Below are positions 21,090 through 33,861 of a stretch of DNA of 64,000 nt, piece by piece; within the stretch, counting starts at the first letter, position 1; every line of letters begins with the position of its first letter. Both the position numbers and the translations under genes were made by a program. The notes below the pieces were generated by a model. The model was not told the origin of the DNA, ran no database searches, and saw only the letters and a program-made list of their open reading frames with translations. This DNA is from Halicephalobus mephisto (Eukaryota > Nematoda > Chromadorea > Rhabditida > Panagrolaimidae): assembly GCA_009193035.1 (NCBI GenBank), contig SWDT01000025.1, forward strand, positions 62,001 through 126,000, given 5' to 3'.

Positions 21090-22502
21090 ATTCCTATGTA
21101 AATAACCATGAAAAACTCTTGTGGTTATACATTCAAGATGAATAATTTTACAGTCATGCACAAGTGACTATTGGTGATTTTATAATATGAAGATGTGTCA
21201 ACATTGCGAGAGAAAATTCTTAAATATGGTAGTTTTAGAAATTTGTGTTGTGATATTCTTCAATATCTTGTGACCTTTGATGAAAAGATTAAATGCGATA
21301 CGAAGCAACTCCGGACACATACAACTGATGATTATTACATCATTGAATTTCAGGGTTCGACAATCACAAATGAGAATGTCGCAACATTAAGCGTAGCGAG
21401 AAAGGAGCGATCGTTCAGGAGAAACGATTCTGCTTCCATGAATGGAATTGGAAAAGGTCGCTCTCGTAGCTTAAGAGAAAAGCACTTGCCCGGATAGCAA
21501 GACGATGCGGGTTCGATGCCTGCCGAGAGACATTTGTCCTTCCATATTAGTTCCGGACTAGATGAGGCCAGATCTAGTTTTCCAACAGAGAAGTCAGCGA
21601 AGGAATAATCCTGATCACATTCAACTTGTGCAATATACGAATATTACTAAACAAACAAGTTGCAGTTAGTTAAGTAATGGAACTAAACATGAATTTGTAC
21701 AAATTAAATTTATTCGAAATAAGTATGCCGAATAGTTTTCTACTGTTTCTATTGTATCGTAAGAAAGCCATCGAAGAAGCAAAACAATGCATATACTTTG
21801 GTTTGTAAGTGAACTGAGATCATAACTTCATTAGCGAACTTTAAACAATATAGAGGTGTGTGGAAGGACTTCAATAAGATAAAAGACGTTCTTTAAGGAA
21901 AAGCGGAAGAAATATGGGTGTGGAGCTCATCAAATCAATATTTTTTTCGAAACATTATATGGATAAGGAACGTGGTCAGTATGAAAAAAGTAAATAAATT
22001 TTACATCATGCAGCACGTCATCCATAAACAGATTATAAGGGTATCAAAATTCAATAAAGTGATAAAATATCGGAATTATAATCTAAATTAAAGAGGACAT
22101 CCATGGGAAGGCTGTGTATGCTGGACGGAAGGTAATTGTTGAATAAAAATAGTTACTGATTGACTGATGTTTGAAAAGTCAAGAAATAATTTTGATTTCA
22201 AACCCGTAATACAAAGACTAAAGATAAAGTGGCTGCAGGAATTAAAGAAGATACATGATTATAGTAGCCTCCTCAAGTCTGAAATTGTAATCAATGACGA
22301 AAAGACTGTAAACTATCCGCGAAAAATCAACATCAAGTACAAGTTCATCGTTGAGTCATACTTAAACAAAATTATATTTGATTATTTTCCTTTAAAAGCC
22401 ATCCGATAAATTGCTAGAATATTATAATAATGTCACAATAATGTTTTACCCGAAAACTCCCTTGTAAACCTTAATAAATTACTACCTATATGAAACAGGT
22501 AT
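21090..22502. other. spacer between P1 and P2
   Basis: No supportable protein gene in 1.4 kb. It contains the tRNA-like sequence at 21460-21530. Open frames at 21195-21497 and 22167-22409 have no recognisable domain; the first overlaps the tRNA-like sequence. Confidence 0.5.
21460..21530 (+). pseudogene. tRNA-like sequence (degenerate tRNA or SINE head)
   Basis: 71 bases fold as a cloverleaf by eye: acceptor GCTCTCG/CGAGAGA (six pairs, one mismatch), D stem GCTT/AAGC, anticodon stem CTTGC/GCAAG with a 7-base loop CCGGATA, and T arm GCGGG-TTCGATG-CCTGC. The B box GGTTCGATGCC is good. Against a working tRNA: the D loop lacks GG, position 33 is C instead of T, and the loop would give anticodon GGA (serine) without the long variable arm of tRNA-Ser. 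Best read as a tRNA pseudogene or the head of a SINE. Confidence 0.45.
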
Positions 22503-24733
22503 CTAGACCCATTTCTGAAAGATAATTGATACAATTGAAATAGTAAAGATCATTGAAAAAGAAATTTGAACATGATTTGCAGTGTTCGGAGATCGAATTT
22601 TTGATACTTCAAAGATGAAATCGGCAAAACTTTGAACTTTGGTAAAACTGATAACCTTTGAATTTTCACGATTCTTGGAGACAATGCCAGCAATGAAGTA
22701 TTTGGTTTCGCCGTTGACCGTCAAAGCTGTCACTAGGGGACTTCCAATGTCGTTGTTATGAATCTTATGGTTCTTGTCCTTTGTACAGATGGTGTTGTCA
22801 TCAATTACCGATAAACCGCTGAAATTGTACATAGATGAAGATAAACTTCAATTAAAAAGTATATATCGTTGATTTGAAAGGTCGAAAAAACCGATGTTAT
22901 GTGAATTTCTAAGACTATGTAATCAGAAGAGGAAATTGTATAATATTAAATTTAGATTTCTACGATGTTTCAGAAACATGTAGGAGAATTTCGAAAACTA
23001 GGCAATCCCCTATAATGACGTCTAATCTTATTCGAAGACCAGAGTTCATGAAGTCGAGATGTTTTCTTCGTCAAATTTCCCCTGATAAAACTAACCTCGA
23101 ACTAAACTGGCATCGCTCAACCTGGAGGACCGGAAATTCAGATATAATCATCCCGTTATTTCTGGCTTTGTCATATTTATGACTCATCATGACTGTTGTC
23201 ATTTTTCCACCCAATGTATAGTCTTTTGCTAGAAGACAAATTGGAACAGTTCCTTTTTCGAAGCGGAATTCTTCCTTAAATTCTAGCACAGCAATATCAT
23301 TTCCAAAGGCATGTCGGTTATATTTAGGAGATATTACAATTTTCTTGAACCGTCTTTTCTCTTGGTTTAATCCGCACTCGATATATGAAGTCCTTGAATC
23401 AAATTTCCGATTTTCAGGTTCAACACAATGAGCTGCAGTCACGGCGTAATTCGAAGAGATCAAAGTCGCTCCACAAAAATCGTTCCCCTTAGCATTGTAG
23501 ATTCTACAGTACCATGGATGGAGAGTAGTTCCATTAAGGTAGGAAGAAGTGTAACCACAGACGTGTTTATCTTCATCACTGTCTCTTATGGGAATGAGGT
23601 TGCTGTAGCATGCAAAGTTCGTGTGATCTTTGAAGAATTCACATTCTGATTTTATCCTTGTGAACAACGCGGGATATTTGCGTTGATCAATGCGGCCCAT
23701 AAAATTACTTTTGCTGCCACTTATAATTCCGACTAAGTAATATCTCTTGTTGTAGAAGACCAGCAGTGGACCCCCACTGTCCCCTGGTTGCACGGTTTTC
23801 CAGAAATCACCTGCGCAGAGAACGTTTTCATAGGACTTTACCCAAGAGCCGTAATTTTCCTTACAAGTTAAGAAATCTCTGAGGTATATATCCGTCGTCT
23901 GGGCGTATTTAGGCATACCAGTAATCCAACTCATATCTAAAATAAGATAACGCTTATTGTGATTCCCACCATGACTTACAAGTACTCCCTGTTCCAACAA
24001 CGGTCAGTTTACTGTCCAACAGCAATTCTTCCCGACTGATGACACAAGCAGGTCTCAGTGTCGTGGAATATGCAACTTTCGGAATCTCTATCACGGCAAT
24101 GTCATGGAAATTAGCGTCCCATCTCGGATTCATTATTACTTTAGTGGCAGTTAAGAAAGTTTTGTTGTTTTTTACTCCACATCTGATGTTGATTATTTTC
24201 TTATGTAAGTTAATAGAATTCATATTGTCGAAACAGTGCGCAGCGGTGACGATGTACTCATGAGAAATCAAAGTTCCTCCACAATGACCTAAAATAGTGC
24301 AATTAGTTAAATTATAGCAAAAATTGCTTTTTTAACGGCTTTAATATAAGTTTCCTGAACTCGAGAATTCAGATAGTTTCTAAAATTTTCGACTGGAACA
24401 CTAAAGGTTTCAGAATCTCCTACTCAATTGTAGAGAATTCTAACAGATGATACAGAATGGTGTTTACAAAAATCAAAAAGTGATCAATCTTACTTTGAGT
24501 GTCGTCGGCAATGACGATATCGTAATCGCAAAACCAAGGATGTTCATAATCGTCCACTTCTCTGCCTCCCCCGATATACTAAATATAATTTAAAATCATT
24601 TACAAATTGTAATTTTTTCAAAACTTACAATTTTCGGTGGTTTGTATTCTTTCCCGCATTCGAGCTCTACAGTACAGTAACATTTTACGAGGAGAATTAA
24701 CATAATACATCCTTTGAAAAATTTAAATTTCAT
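22503..24733 (-). CDS. P2: two-domain trypsin-fold protein, domain 1 active-type, domain 2 Ser lost
   Basis: Five exons: 24733-24629, 24578-24494, 24288-23980, 23936-23096, 22818-22503; 551 aa with consistent phases; intron 3 is only 43 bp. Signal peptide (MKFKFFKGCIMLILLVKCYC), then YIGGGREV as the S1-family N-terminus. Domain 1 (about 36-280) has TAAHC, HDIAV and PGDSGGP, a full His-Asp-Ser triad. Domain 2 (about 290-505) has CGATLIS, TAAHC and NDIAV, but NDIGSP where GDSGGP is expected, so Ser195 is Ile. The tail (ISFSMIFTISIVSIIFQKWV) is hydrophobic to the end, like a GPI-attachment signal. Family: trypsin-like S1A. The S1-pocket base is not Asp and the usual Cys191 is absent, so trypsin-type specificity is unlikely. 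Confidence 0.85.
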
Positions 24734-24765
24734 CTTTAAATTGAAAAAATCAGTGTGGATCCGTC

Positions 24766-24800
24766 TTTTTATGCTATTCCTGTTTAACGCCCTTATCAGG
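24766..24800 (-). promoter_or_regulatory. P2 promoter: GATA site plus TATA-like box
   Basis: Coding-strand CTGATAAG (complement of 24792-24799) and a CATAAAAAG box (complement near 24765-24773) about 35 bp before the ATG. The AGCGGG box of the other copies is weak here. Confidence 0.55.
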
Positions 24801-25721
24801 GCCGTTGTGTAAACATATTTGCAAAAAAAATTTCCTGATGGGTGACGCATTCAAGATTATTCAAAATGATAGCTTTGTACAGTCACATGTGGAGTTTAAT
24901 TGATATTTTCCTGATACAAGGAATATGAATCAACATTGAAAGAGGATACCTTCTAAATACGGGTATTTTGTAAAGTTTTAGAAGCTCGTGTTAATTTCAT
25001 GATAATATTTTACTTACAAGTTTCTTAAGTCTTTGCGAATCACTGCTTATTCAAAATAAAGATTTTACTTATGCTTCGAATAGGGTAGTAAGCTGTAATA
25101 GTGATGATTTGGAACGTGAATAGTACAATAAAGATCGAAACACACGTCCATGTTAATCATCGGAATTCGCCGTTGCATCTGGGAAGACCGTGGACTCCTA
25201 CTTTGTACGCTATCTCGAATACACTATTAAACTATAACAATTAAAGTAGGGGAGGAGAAGATCCTTATCTGCCTGTTATCAACCTAACTGAGGTAGTTTC
25301 TCTGGAATACAGAAAATAGAAAGTTAAACCCAAACAGCAATTAAATCCAGGACTCTTTATCTCGACCTTGTACTGTACTATTGGTACATTGACTAATTAG
25401 CAAGTCCTTTGGACGATTGTATGGAACTCGGACAGGCTAAATTTTGTCTTCAATTCTTGCGGGTATACAACGACAGAAACATATGATGCAATAACCGAAG
25501 AATTCATAACGTTTGATACGCATAAGGTTAATTAAGATAAATAGCTTTATACAATTACTCACGATTACGATTTGGTGTTATTGTAAGGGAATAAAGATGC
25601 CAGGAATGTGAGAAATTAATTTCTCAATATAGAAATCCAAAAAGGTTTAGATCATGTTAAAACAATTTTACAAAAATATTTTATTTGCATAATTCCTTGT
25701 AAATTTTGACAAATTATTGCT
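24801..25721. other. spacer between P2 and P3
   Basis: No supportable gene. Around 25050-25560 the composition is more balanced than in the flanks and may be an inserted fragment, but no ends or coding region could be defined. Confidence 0.4.
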
Positions 25722-27957
25722 TCATGAAATCAGAGGTCTTCGGTAAAGTTTCTGAAAGATAATTGATGTCAGTGAGGTCATGAAGATTGTTAAAAGAGGA
25801 AGCTCGAGATGATCGGCAGTATTTATAAACTGAATTGTCGTGGTGTTAAAAATAAAATCATCAAAGTTCTGAACTTTGATAGTACTAACGGCATTTGTCT
25901 CTTTATTGCTTTGCAAAATAATTCCAGTGATGAAGTACTTGGGTTCACCATTGATCGGCATAATTGTTACCAGAGGACCTCCAATGTCTCTGTTATGAAT
26001 TGTATGATTCTCCATCTTCATGCAGATAGTGTTGTTGATTCCTTGCAAACCACTGAAAATATAAGTTGAAGGAAGTTAAATTTCAATCAGAACTACTGAC
26101 ATACTTTATCCCATATTGTGAAAAAAATGATCTCAATACAACTTTCCAGACCTTTTTAATCAAAACCCAAAACTATAAAACTCAATGATTGTATGATTAC
26201 GAAGGCCTCCAAAAGCAATACAGAAATAATGAAGAGTTATATAGTCTTACATCATTTTCCGTAATCTTACTTAGGGATATTAATAAATATTGTGACCAGA
26301 AAAGAGATGTGTTCGTAAATTTAATTCTAATAAAACTCACCTGTGAAGACAGTAAGATTTATGAATCATCTTCCCCGGAATCTCAGATATAACTCTTTCT
26401 TCATGATGGTTATGATGTACTCCAATTGCCATCATTTTCTTGTTCAATATATAGTCTTTTTGGAAAAAACAGATTGGGGTGATATTTTCATTGAACTGAA
26501 AACCTACTTCAAATTCTAAAACGGCAATGTCGTTATTAATATACTCTGCATTATAACCGGAAGAAATTGTAATTTTTTTTAACCATCCTAGCTCCCATTT
26601 TAATCCACACTTGATGTAGGACGTTCTTAAATCAAGTTGATGTTCTTCGGATTTGACACAATGAGCTGCAGTTATGGCGTGACTGAAGGAGATCAAAGTT
26701 GCTCCACAGAAATCTACTCCTTTAGTATCATAGATTCTACAGTACCATGGATGAAGAGTAGTTCCATTTGACAATACAGTAGTATGACCACAGACGTGTT
26801 TATTCTTGTCACTTTCCTTCAAAGGAATGAGGTTATTGTAACATTCGAAATCCGTATGTTCTTTAAAGAATTCGCATTCCGCTTTTATTTTGGTGAATAC
26901 AACTGGAGACATATTCTGGTAAAAATCGGTGATGAAGTTCCCTTTCCTGGTGCTGATAACTCCAACTAAGTAGTACCTCATATTGTAAAGCACAAGTAGA
27001 GGACCTCCTTCATCTCCCGATTTCACAGCTGTCCAGCGAGCACCTGCACACAAGTTATTCTGTTCAAATTTCTCCCCAAGATCGTACTTCTTTTGACAAA
27101 GTAAGACGTCTTTCAGATAAATGTCCGCTGTTTGGGCATGTTTAGGTCGACCGAAAGAAAAATCTATATTTCAAACAAGATAATGATTAACTTCTTTCAA
27201 TCCCAATTATAACTTACGAGTATCTCCTGTTCCGACGACGGTCACTTTGCTGTGCACCAATAGTTCTTCTGAGCTAATAACACAAGCAGGTCTGAGAGTT
27301 GTAGAGTACCCGATTTGTCGAATTTGTATGACAGCAATATCATGGACAGTATTAGTCCATTGAGGATGCTTGATAATTTTTTTCACAGTCAAGAAGGTTC
27401 TGTTGTTTTTAGCCCCACATTTCAAGTTGATTACAGTGCTTGGGAAGGAGTGATGACTTGTGTGATCGAAGCAATGAGCAGCAGTGACGATGTATTCATG
27501 AGAAACCAGAGTTCCTCCACAATGCTCTTAAAGGTGAAAGTTATTAAATTGTTATAATATTAAAATCCAACAATTTTAGTACAAATAAGTTTCAGAATTC
27601 TCTAGAAACTCTAAGAATTTTGATTTTAGATCATGACTTTAAAAGTTCGGTAGAATCTAGGACATTTTAAAGACTTTCAGAGAATATTAATTGAAAAATT
27701 TATAATTAATCAATCTTACTTGATTTTCCGTCAAAATTGATGACGTCATAGTCGCAAAACCACGGATGTTCATACTTATCCACCTCTCTGCCACCTCCGA
27801 TTAACTAAATTTTAAAAAATTATTCACAAACTTTACTATTTTGGAAACTTACAGTATTCTGTGGGTCATACTGCTCTCCACATTCAAGTTCCACGGTACA
27901 GGAGCATCTTAGAAAGAAAATCAATAGAAGACAGATTCTGAGCGATGAGGCTGTCAT
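25722..27957 (-). CDS. P3: two-domain trypsin-fold pseudoprotease (both Ser lost)
   Basis: Exons 27957-27853, 27804-27720, 27526-27218, 27163-26341, 26052-25722; 550 aa. Signal peptide (MTASSLRICLLLIFFLRCSC), LIGGGREV start. Domain 1: TAAHC and HDIAV kept, but SGDEGGP, so Ser195 is Glu. Domain 2: TAAHC and NDIAV kept, but NRDIGGP, so Ser195 is Ile. Predicted inactive in both domains, with the frame fully open. After the hydrophobic segment the tail continues KLYRRPLIS, unlike P1/P2/P5/P6, so GPI attachment is less likely. Last exon nearly identical to that of P4. Confidence 0.83.
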
Positions 27958-27989
27958 TTTTTAAATGAAGAAAACTTGTTTACTGCCAC

Positions 27990-28023
27990 TTTTATATCAC
28001 TTCCGCTCGTTTCCCTTATCAGG
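27990..28023 (-). promoter_or_regulatory. P3 promoter: GATA site plus TATA box
   Basis: Coding-strand CTGATAAG (complement of 28015-28022), a GAGCGGAA box and ATATAAAA (complement of 27990-27997), about 33 bp before the ATG. Confidence 0.6.
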
Positions 28024-28798
28024 ACTATTGAGCAATAACTTTTCAAAAAGCTCTTATGTTCGATAAACCTTGGTGTTTTCAAAATGAATGAATTTTGTAA
28101 ATTAAAGATGACTAAGATTTAGAGCTGTTGTAAACAATATATAATCTGGCATCAGAATGACGTTATGTACCTTAGAGTTCCGGAAATTTTGATAAATTCC
28201 ACAAATGGCACTTAATTTTAAGTTTTTTTAGAAGATTCATATTTATTCATTTATACAATTCGTACTTAAGCATATTATACATAAAATCCAGCGTTTTGAA
28301 AATTTGAAGTAAGATGAGCAACAAAATTAAAAAATTTTTAATATTCAAATAGATTAAGATGAAAATGATTTTTTTCATGATTTACAATTTTTAATCAACT
28401 ATAATTTAATATCTCTACCAAGTCCTAAAAGTTCATCATCATATAACTTCCTTACAACAGTTTACTCAGAAATACCTTTGTAAATTTTTATACAACTAAA
28501 TACTTACAGCAGGTTTTCATTAAAACTGTGAAATGACGAAAGTCACAAATCATGATAGTAAAGCTAAAACAAGGTACTGATACAATAACACAATCCTTTG
28601 TATTTTATATCATTTATTATTACGTTCACTTTTGTTAAATATATAATTTCATTACGAAATTCTGCATAAGAATGTGCTATGATGGGATTTTAGAGCGTTC
28701 AGGACACAATGGTCAAAGCCACATTGAATATCGAAATTGTTATTTATTATGATGAATAACTTTTGTAATTGATGAAGACTTTAATATTTTCAATACAA
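28024..28798. other. spacer between P3 and P4 with duplicated block
   Basis: No gene seen. Bases 28133-28265 are almost identical to 34041-34170 in the P5-P6 spacer (shared GAATGACGTTATGTACCTTA and TTCCGGAAATTT), and more weakly similar to about 31195-31330. Confidence 0.55.
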
Positions 28799-31053
28799 TT
28801 ATTCTTCTCTAAAAATATATATGATCCTAACATCAATATATATCCAAATATAAATATAAACGAAAATAAGAACTCCGCTTAAAATAATTGTACTAAGATT
28901 TCGACTCTCTTGATTATCGACAATATTTAAAGGTCGGAGTCCCAATACTTGGAAAAAGTAATCGTTAAAGCTTTGAACTTTGATAGTACTAACGGCATTT
29001 GTCTCTTTATTGATTTGCAAAATAATTCCAGTGATGAAGTACTTGGGTTCACCATCGATCGGCACAATTGTTACCAGAGGACCTCCAATGTCTCTGTTAT
29101 GAATTGTATGATTCTCCATCTTCATGCAGATAGTGTTGTTGACTCTTTTTAACTCGCTAAAATTATAAATATAAGAAAAGTGAATTTGTGCTGAAAATGC
29201 AAAGATATTCAATACAGAATTAATCAAAAATCATTTCGATGCGTGTCTCTGGAACTTTTTCCGTCAAGATCAACAGTTATGAAGTTTTCTAGATATCAGA
29301 TTATGCGAACTTCCAAAATTATTCGACAGATTCTGAAGAACTCTAGATTCTTATATTATTTCTGCAATCTTCTTCGAAACTTGCACTGCAAAAAGTCAAC
29401 CAAAAAAAAATTATTCGTAGATTTAATTCTAATAAACCTAACCTTGAAAAACAGTGAGATTTGTGAATCACTTTCACTGGAAACTTAGATACAATCTTTT
29501 GTCTATGTGTAGTTTTATTGTGCTTATGATGCATTTCAATTACTGCCATTTCTTTGTTTAACATATAGTTTTCTGGTAAAAGACAAATTGGCATGGTCCA
29601 TCCATCATAACGAAATTCTGCCTCAACTTCTAAGATAACAATATTATTTTTAACAGAATTGTTGCCATGTTCAGGGGATATTATAATGTTTTTAAGCCAT
29701 CCTCTTGCTTGTCTTAATCCGCACTTGATGTAGGACGTTTCTAGATCAAGTTGATTTTCTTCGGATTTGACGCAATGAGCTGCAGTTATGGCGTGACTGA
29801 AGGAGATCAAAGTTGCTCCACAGAAATCTACTCCTTTAGTGTCATAGATTCTACAGTACCATGGATGAAGATTAGTTCCATTTGACAATACAGTAGTATG
29901 ACCACAGATATGGCTCTCTATGTCACTTTCCTTCAAAGGAATGGAATTACTGTAGCATTCGAAATCTGTATGTTCTTTAAAGAATTCACATTCTGTCTTT
30001 ATCCTTGTGAATAATACAGGATGTTTGTCTTGACGAAAATCCTTCAGAATGTCTCCTTTCCTGGTGCTGATGACTCCAACTAAGTAGTACCTCATATTGT
30101 AAAGCACAAGCAGAGGACCTCCTTCATCTCCTGATTTCACAGCTGTCCAGCGAGCACCTGCACACAAGTTATTCTGTTCAGATTTCTCTCCAAGATCGTA
30201 CTTCTTTTGACAAAGTAAGGCGTCTTTCAGATAAATGTCCGCTGTTTGGGCATGTTTAAATGAACGAGAAGTCCAGTTTGTATCTAAAATAAGATAATGC
30301 TTATTGTGATTCCCAATATGACTTAAAAATACATTTTGTTTTGACAACAATAAGTTTACTGTCCAACAATAATTTCTCTCGACTAATGATGCAAGCAGGT
30401 CTTAATGTCATGGAATATGCAACTTTCGGAATCTCTATCATAGCGATGTCATGAAAGGTATTGTTCCACTCAGGATGCTTGATGATTCTAGTTACATTTA
30501 ATAAAAATTTGTTGTTTTTGGCTCCACATTTGAGGTTCCTTACTTTCTTGTGAAGGCTAATGGAGCCTGCTTTATCGAAGCAATGAGCAGCAGTGACGAT
30601 GTATTCATGAGAAACCAGAGTTCCTCCACAATGCTCTTAAAGGTGAAATTTATTAAATTGTTATAATATTAAAATCTAACAATTTTAGTACAAATAAGTT
30701 TCAGAATTCTCTAGAAACTCTAAGAATTTTGATTTTAGATCATGACTTTAAAAGTTCGGTAGAATCTAGGACATTTTAAAGATTTTCAGAGAATATTAAT
30801 TCATAATTAATCAGTCTTACTTGAAGTTCCGTCAAAATGGATGACGTCATAGTCGCAAAACCAGGGATGTTCATAATCTTCCACCTCTCTGCCACCTCCG
30901 ATTAACTAAATTTGAAAAAAACTACTTACAAATTCCCTCGAAACTTACAATATTCAGTGTTTCGTGTTGCTTCCCACATTCAAGTTCTGTAATACAATAA
31001 TATCTTGCAAAAATAATTAATAAAACATAATATCTTAAAATATTAACTGTCAT
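28799..31053 (-). CDS. P4: two-domain trypsin-fold pseudoprotease (most degenerate copy)
   Basis: Exons 31053-30949, 30905-30821, 30635-30333, 30283-29443, 29156-28799; 563 aa if the intron 3 donor at 30332 is used. The donor used by the other copies has mutated from GTAAG to TTAAG; GTATTT three bases nearer the exon keeps the frame. Domain 1: TAAHC and HDIAM, then SGDEGGP (Ser195 to Glu). Domain 2: TAAHC, but KNNIVI where NDIAV is expected (Asp102 to Asn) and NRDIGGP (Ser195 to Ile). The C-terminus is unrelated to the other copies, with a long hydrophobic segment and a charged end. Could be expressed as a pseudoprotease or be an early pseudogene. Confidence 0.72.
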
Positions 31054-31084
31054 TTTGAAAATAAACAATGATTTGAAATAGGCC

Positions 31085-31113
31085 TTTTATATAAATTATC
31101 ATTTTTTTATCAG
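31085..31113 (-). promoter_or_regulatory. P4 promoter: TATA box and weakened GATA site
   Basis: Coding-strand TGATAAA (complement of 31106-31112) and ATATAAAA (complement of 31085-31092), about 32 bp before the ATG. The AGCGGG box is missing, in line with the decay of this copy. Confidence 0.5.
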
Positions 31114-31602
31114 TTGCATATAACAAATACATTTTCCAAATCATAAATGAGTGTGATATGAGTCAGCAATTAGGAGTGTTGAAAACTTTGAAAATAAAAT
31201 TTGTAATGTTGAGTTTAACAACATCGAATCTGACACCAGAATTAGATCATGTATTCTAGATTCTCCAAGATTTTGACAATTTTTACAGATCATACCTAAT
31301 TTTAAAGTTTCCCACTTTTCATAATTCGTATTTAAGGATATTTCGTGTAAAATTTATCATTTTGAAAATTGACAGTATTATAATCAATGAAATCAATAAA
31401 CATAATTGAAAAAGCTTGACACATAAGAATTCAATCATATTATTATTAAATCAGTATTTTCTTGGATATTATGAATATCCCCAAGCCATGGTTGAATGTT
31501 TACACAAAGTTCATATGAACATAATTTTGTAGTAATCATTTACCCGATGATTTCTTTGTAAATCCACATACAATTAATTACTTAAAACAGAGGTATAAAG
31601 TA
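31114..31602. other. spacer between P4 and P5
   Basis: AT-rich, no gene seen. Bases 31195-31330 are a diverged relative of the block at 28133 and 34041. Confidence 0.45.
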
Positions 31603-33799
31603 CTATTTTAGAAAGATAAGTGATATCAGTGAAGTCAAAACGATTACTGAAAGCGGAAGTTGTAGATGATTCACAGTACCTGTAGGTAGTACGTCTGAGA
31701 AATTGGAGATGAGATCGTTAAAGCTCTGTACTCTAGCGAAACTGACGATACTAGATTCTCGTTTGCCTTTAGAGACGACTCCTACGATGAAATACTTCGG
31801 CTGATCGTAGAACATTATAGTCGTCACCAGAGGACTTCCACTATCTCCTTTAGACATCATCTGGTCCTTCATCCTGGTGCAGATTGCATTGTCATCAATT
31901 CCCTTCAATCCCCTGAAATTACAAATGTTAGGAAATTTAGTGTAAACGTAAAAATTAAAATATTTGGTGTAACAATTACAAACAAATTGTTTCAATGTGA
32001 GTTTCTAAACTACCAAAGATACATTGTCCTCAATTTATGTACTTGGTATATTAATGTTGTTTTTGTATGTAATAAAAGTTTGTGATAAACTGTTCTAAGA
32101 AAACTAACCATTGTTGACAATAAATATGCTCAATTTTATCAACCGGAAACTCAGATACGACTCTTTTTTCATATTTATATTCATAATTGTTGTGACTCAT
32201 CCCGACTGCCGTCATCTCCCTATCCAAAACATGGTTTTTTGGCAAAAAACAAATAGGAACGGTTTCTCCGTCGTAACGAATTTCTTCCTTAAGTTCCAAA
32301 ACAGCAATGTCATCATTAGCAATCTCTTCTTTATAACCAGAGGATATTTTAATTCTTTTCAACTGTCTTTGTTGATGCCTTAATCCGCACTTGATGTAAG
32401 AAGTTCTTAAATCAAGTTGATGTTCTTCAGATTTGACGCAATGAGCTGCAGTCACGGCGTGACTGAAGGAGATCAAAGTTGCTCCACAGAAATCTATTCC
32501 TTTAGTGTCATAGATTCTACAGTACCATGGATGGAGAGTAGTTCCATTTGACAATACAGTAGTATGACCACAGACGTGTTTCTTCTTGTCACTTTCCCTT
32601 AAAGGAATGGAATTACTGTAGCATTCGAAATCCGTATGTTCTTTAAAGAATTCACATTCCGCTTTTATTTTGGTGAATACAACCGGAGACATATTCTGGT
32701 AAAAATCGGTGATGAAGTTCCCTTTCCTGGTGCTGATGACTCCAACTAAGTAGTATCTCATATTGTAAAGCACAAGCAGAGGACCTCCTTCATCTCCTGA
32801 TTTCACGGCTGTCAGAAATTTACCTGCACACAAGTTATTCTGTTCAGATTTCTCTCCAAGACCGTACTGCTCTTGACAAAGTAAGGCGTCTTTCAGATAA
32901 ATCTCCGCTGTTTGGGCATGTTTAGGTCGACCGAAAGGAAAATCTATATTTCAAACAAGATAATGATTAACTTCTTTCAATCCCAATTATAACTTACGAG
33001 TATCTCCTGTTCCGACGACGGTCACTTTACTGTTTTCTAATAATTTTTCGTTGCTGATGACACAAGCAGGTCTCAGGACTGTGGAATATGCAATTTTCGG
33101 AATCTGTATGACGGCGATATCATGAGAATGAGCGTCCCATCCAGGGTGTTTGATGATTCTAGTTACATTCAGCAGAATTCTGCTTTTTTTAATCCCACAT
33201 GTAAGATTTGCTACACTATCGGATATGAGATCGTGTTCTCTGCCATCGAAGCAATGAGCAGCAGTCACTATATATTCACGAGAAATCAGAGTTCCTCCAC
33301 AGTGAGCTGAAATTAAGAAATTATACTGTTATGAAATAGAAAAAAGTATCGTTATCAAACTAAGTGAAGACAGATTGTTAGAACCTCGTAGAAGTTTTAT
33401 TTCGGATCGAAAATTAAAAATTATTTTTCTAAAAAGTTCTAGAATTCCGTTGAAACATTGCAGAAGAGCCCAAAAGGTTTTCGAAAATTTACCGGTTGTG
33501 AGAATTTGTGATAATTTTATCAAGTTCGACTACTTTTACGAGAATTTATAATTAATAAAGCTTACTTAAACTTCCGTCAAAATTGACAACATCGTAATCG
33601 CAAAACCAGGGATGTTCATAATCTTCCACTTCTCTGCCTCCTCCGATATACTAAATATAATTTAAAATTATTTACAAATTCCTTCAAAACTTACAGTTGG
33701 TGGTGGCTCATATTGCTCTCCACATTGAAGTTCCACAATACAATAGCATCTTAGAAAGAGAATTAATAGAATGTAACATTTTACGAAGTTAACTGTCAT
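31603..33799 (-). CDS. P5: two-domain trypsin-fold protein, domain 2 active-type
   Basis: Exons 33799-33695, 33650-33566, 33306-32998, 32943-32109, 31912-31603; 547 aa. Signal peptide (MTVNFVKCYILLILFLRCYC), YIGGGREV start. Domain 1: TAAHC, HDIAV and SGDEGGP (Ser195 to Glu). Domain 2: TAAHC, NDIAV and KGDSGSP, a complete triad with Gly to Ser after GDSG. The tail LQLPLSVIVLTSLISLIFLK is hydrophobic to the end, a GPI-signal-like or membrane anchor. Domain 1 exons are almost identical to those of P6. Confidence 0.85.
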
Positions 33800-33829
33800 T
33801 TTCAAAATAAACAATGATTTGAAATGGAC

Positions 33830-33861
33830 TTTTTATGTGATTTCCGCTTTTTTCTTATCAA
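33830..33861 (-). promoter_or_regulatory. P5 promoter: GATA site plus TATA-like box
   Basis: Coding-strand TGATAAG (complement of 33854-33860), an AGCGGAAA box and CATAAAAA (complement of 33830-33837), about 32 bp before the ATG. Confidence 0.6.

Noticed and set aside
21195..21497. 100-codon frame between P1 and P2
   Set aside because: No domain, overlaps a tRNA-like sequence, no splice or promoter support.
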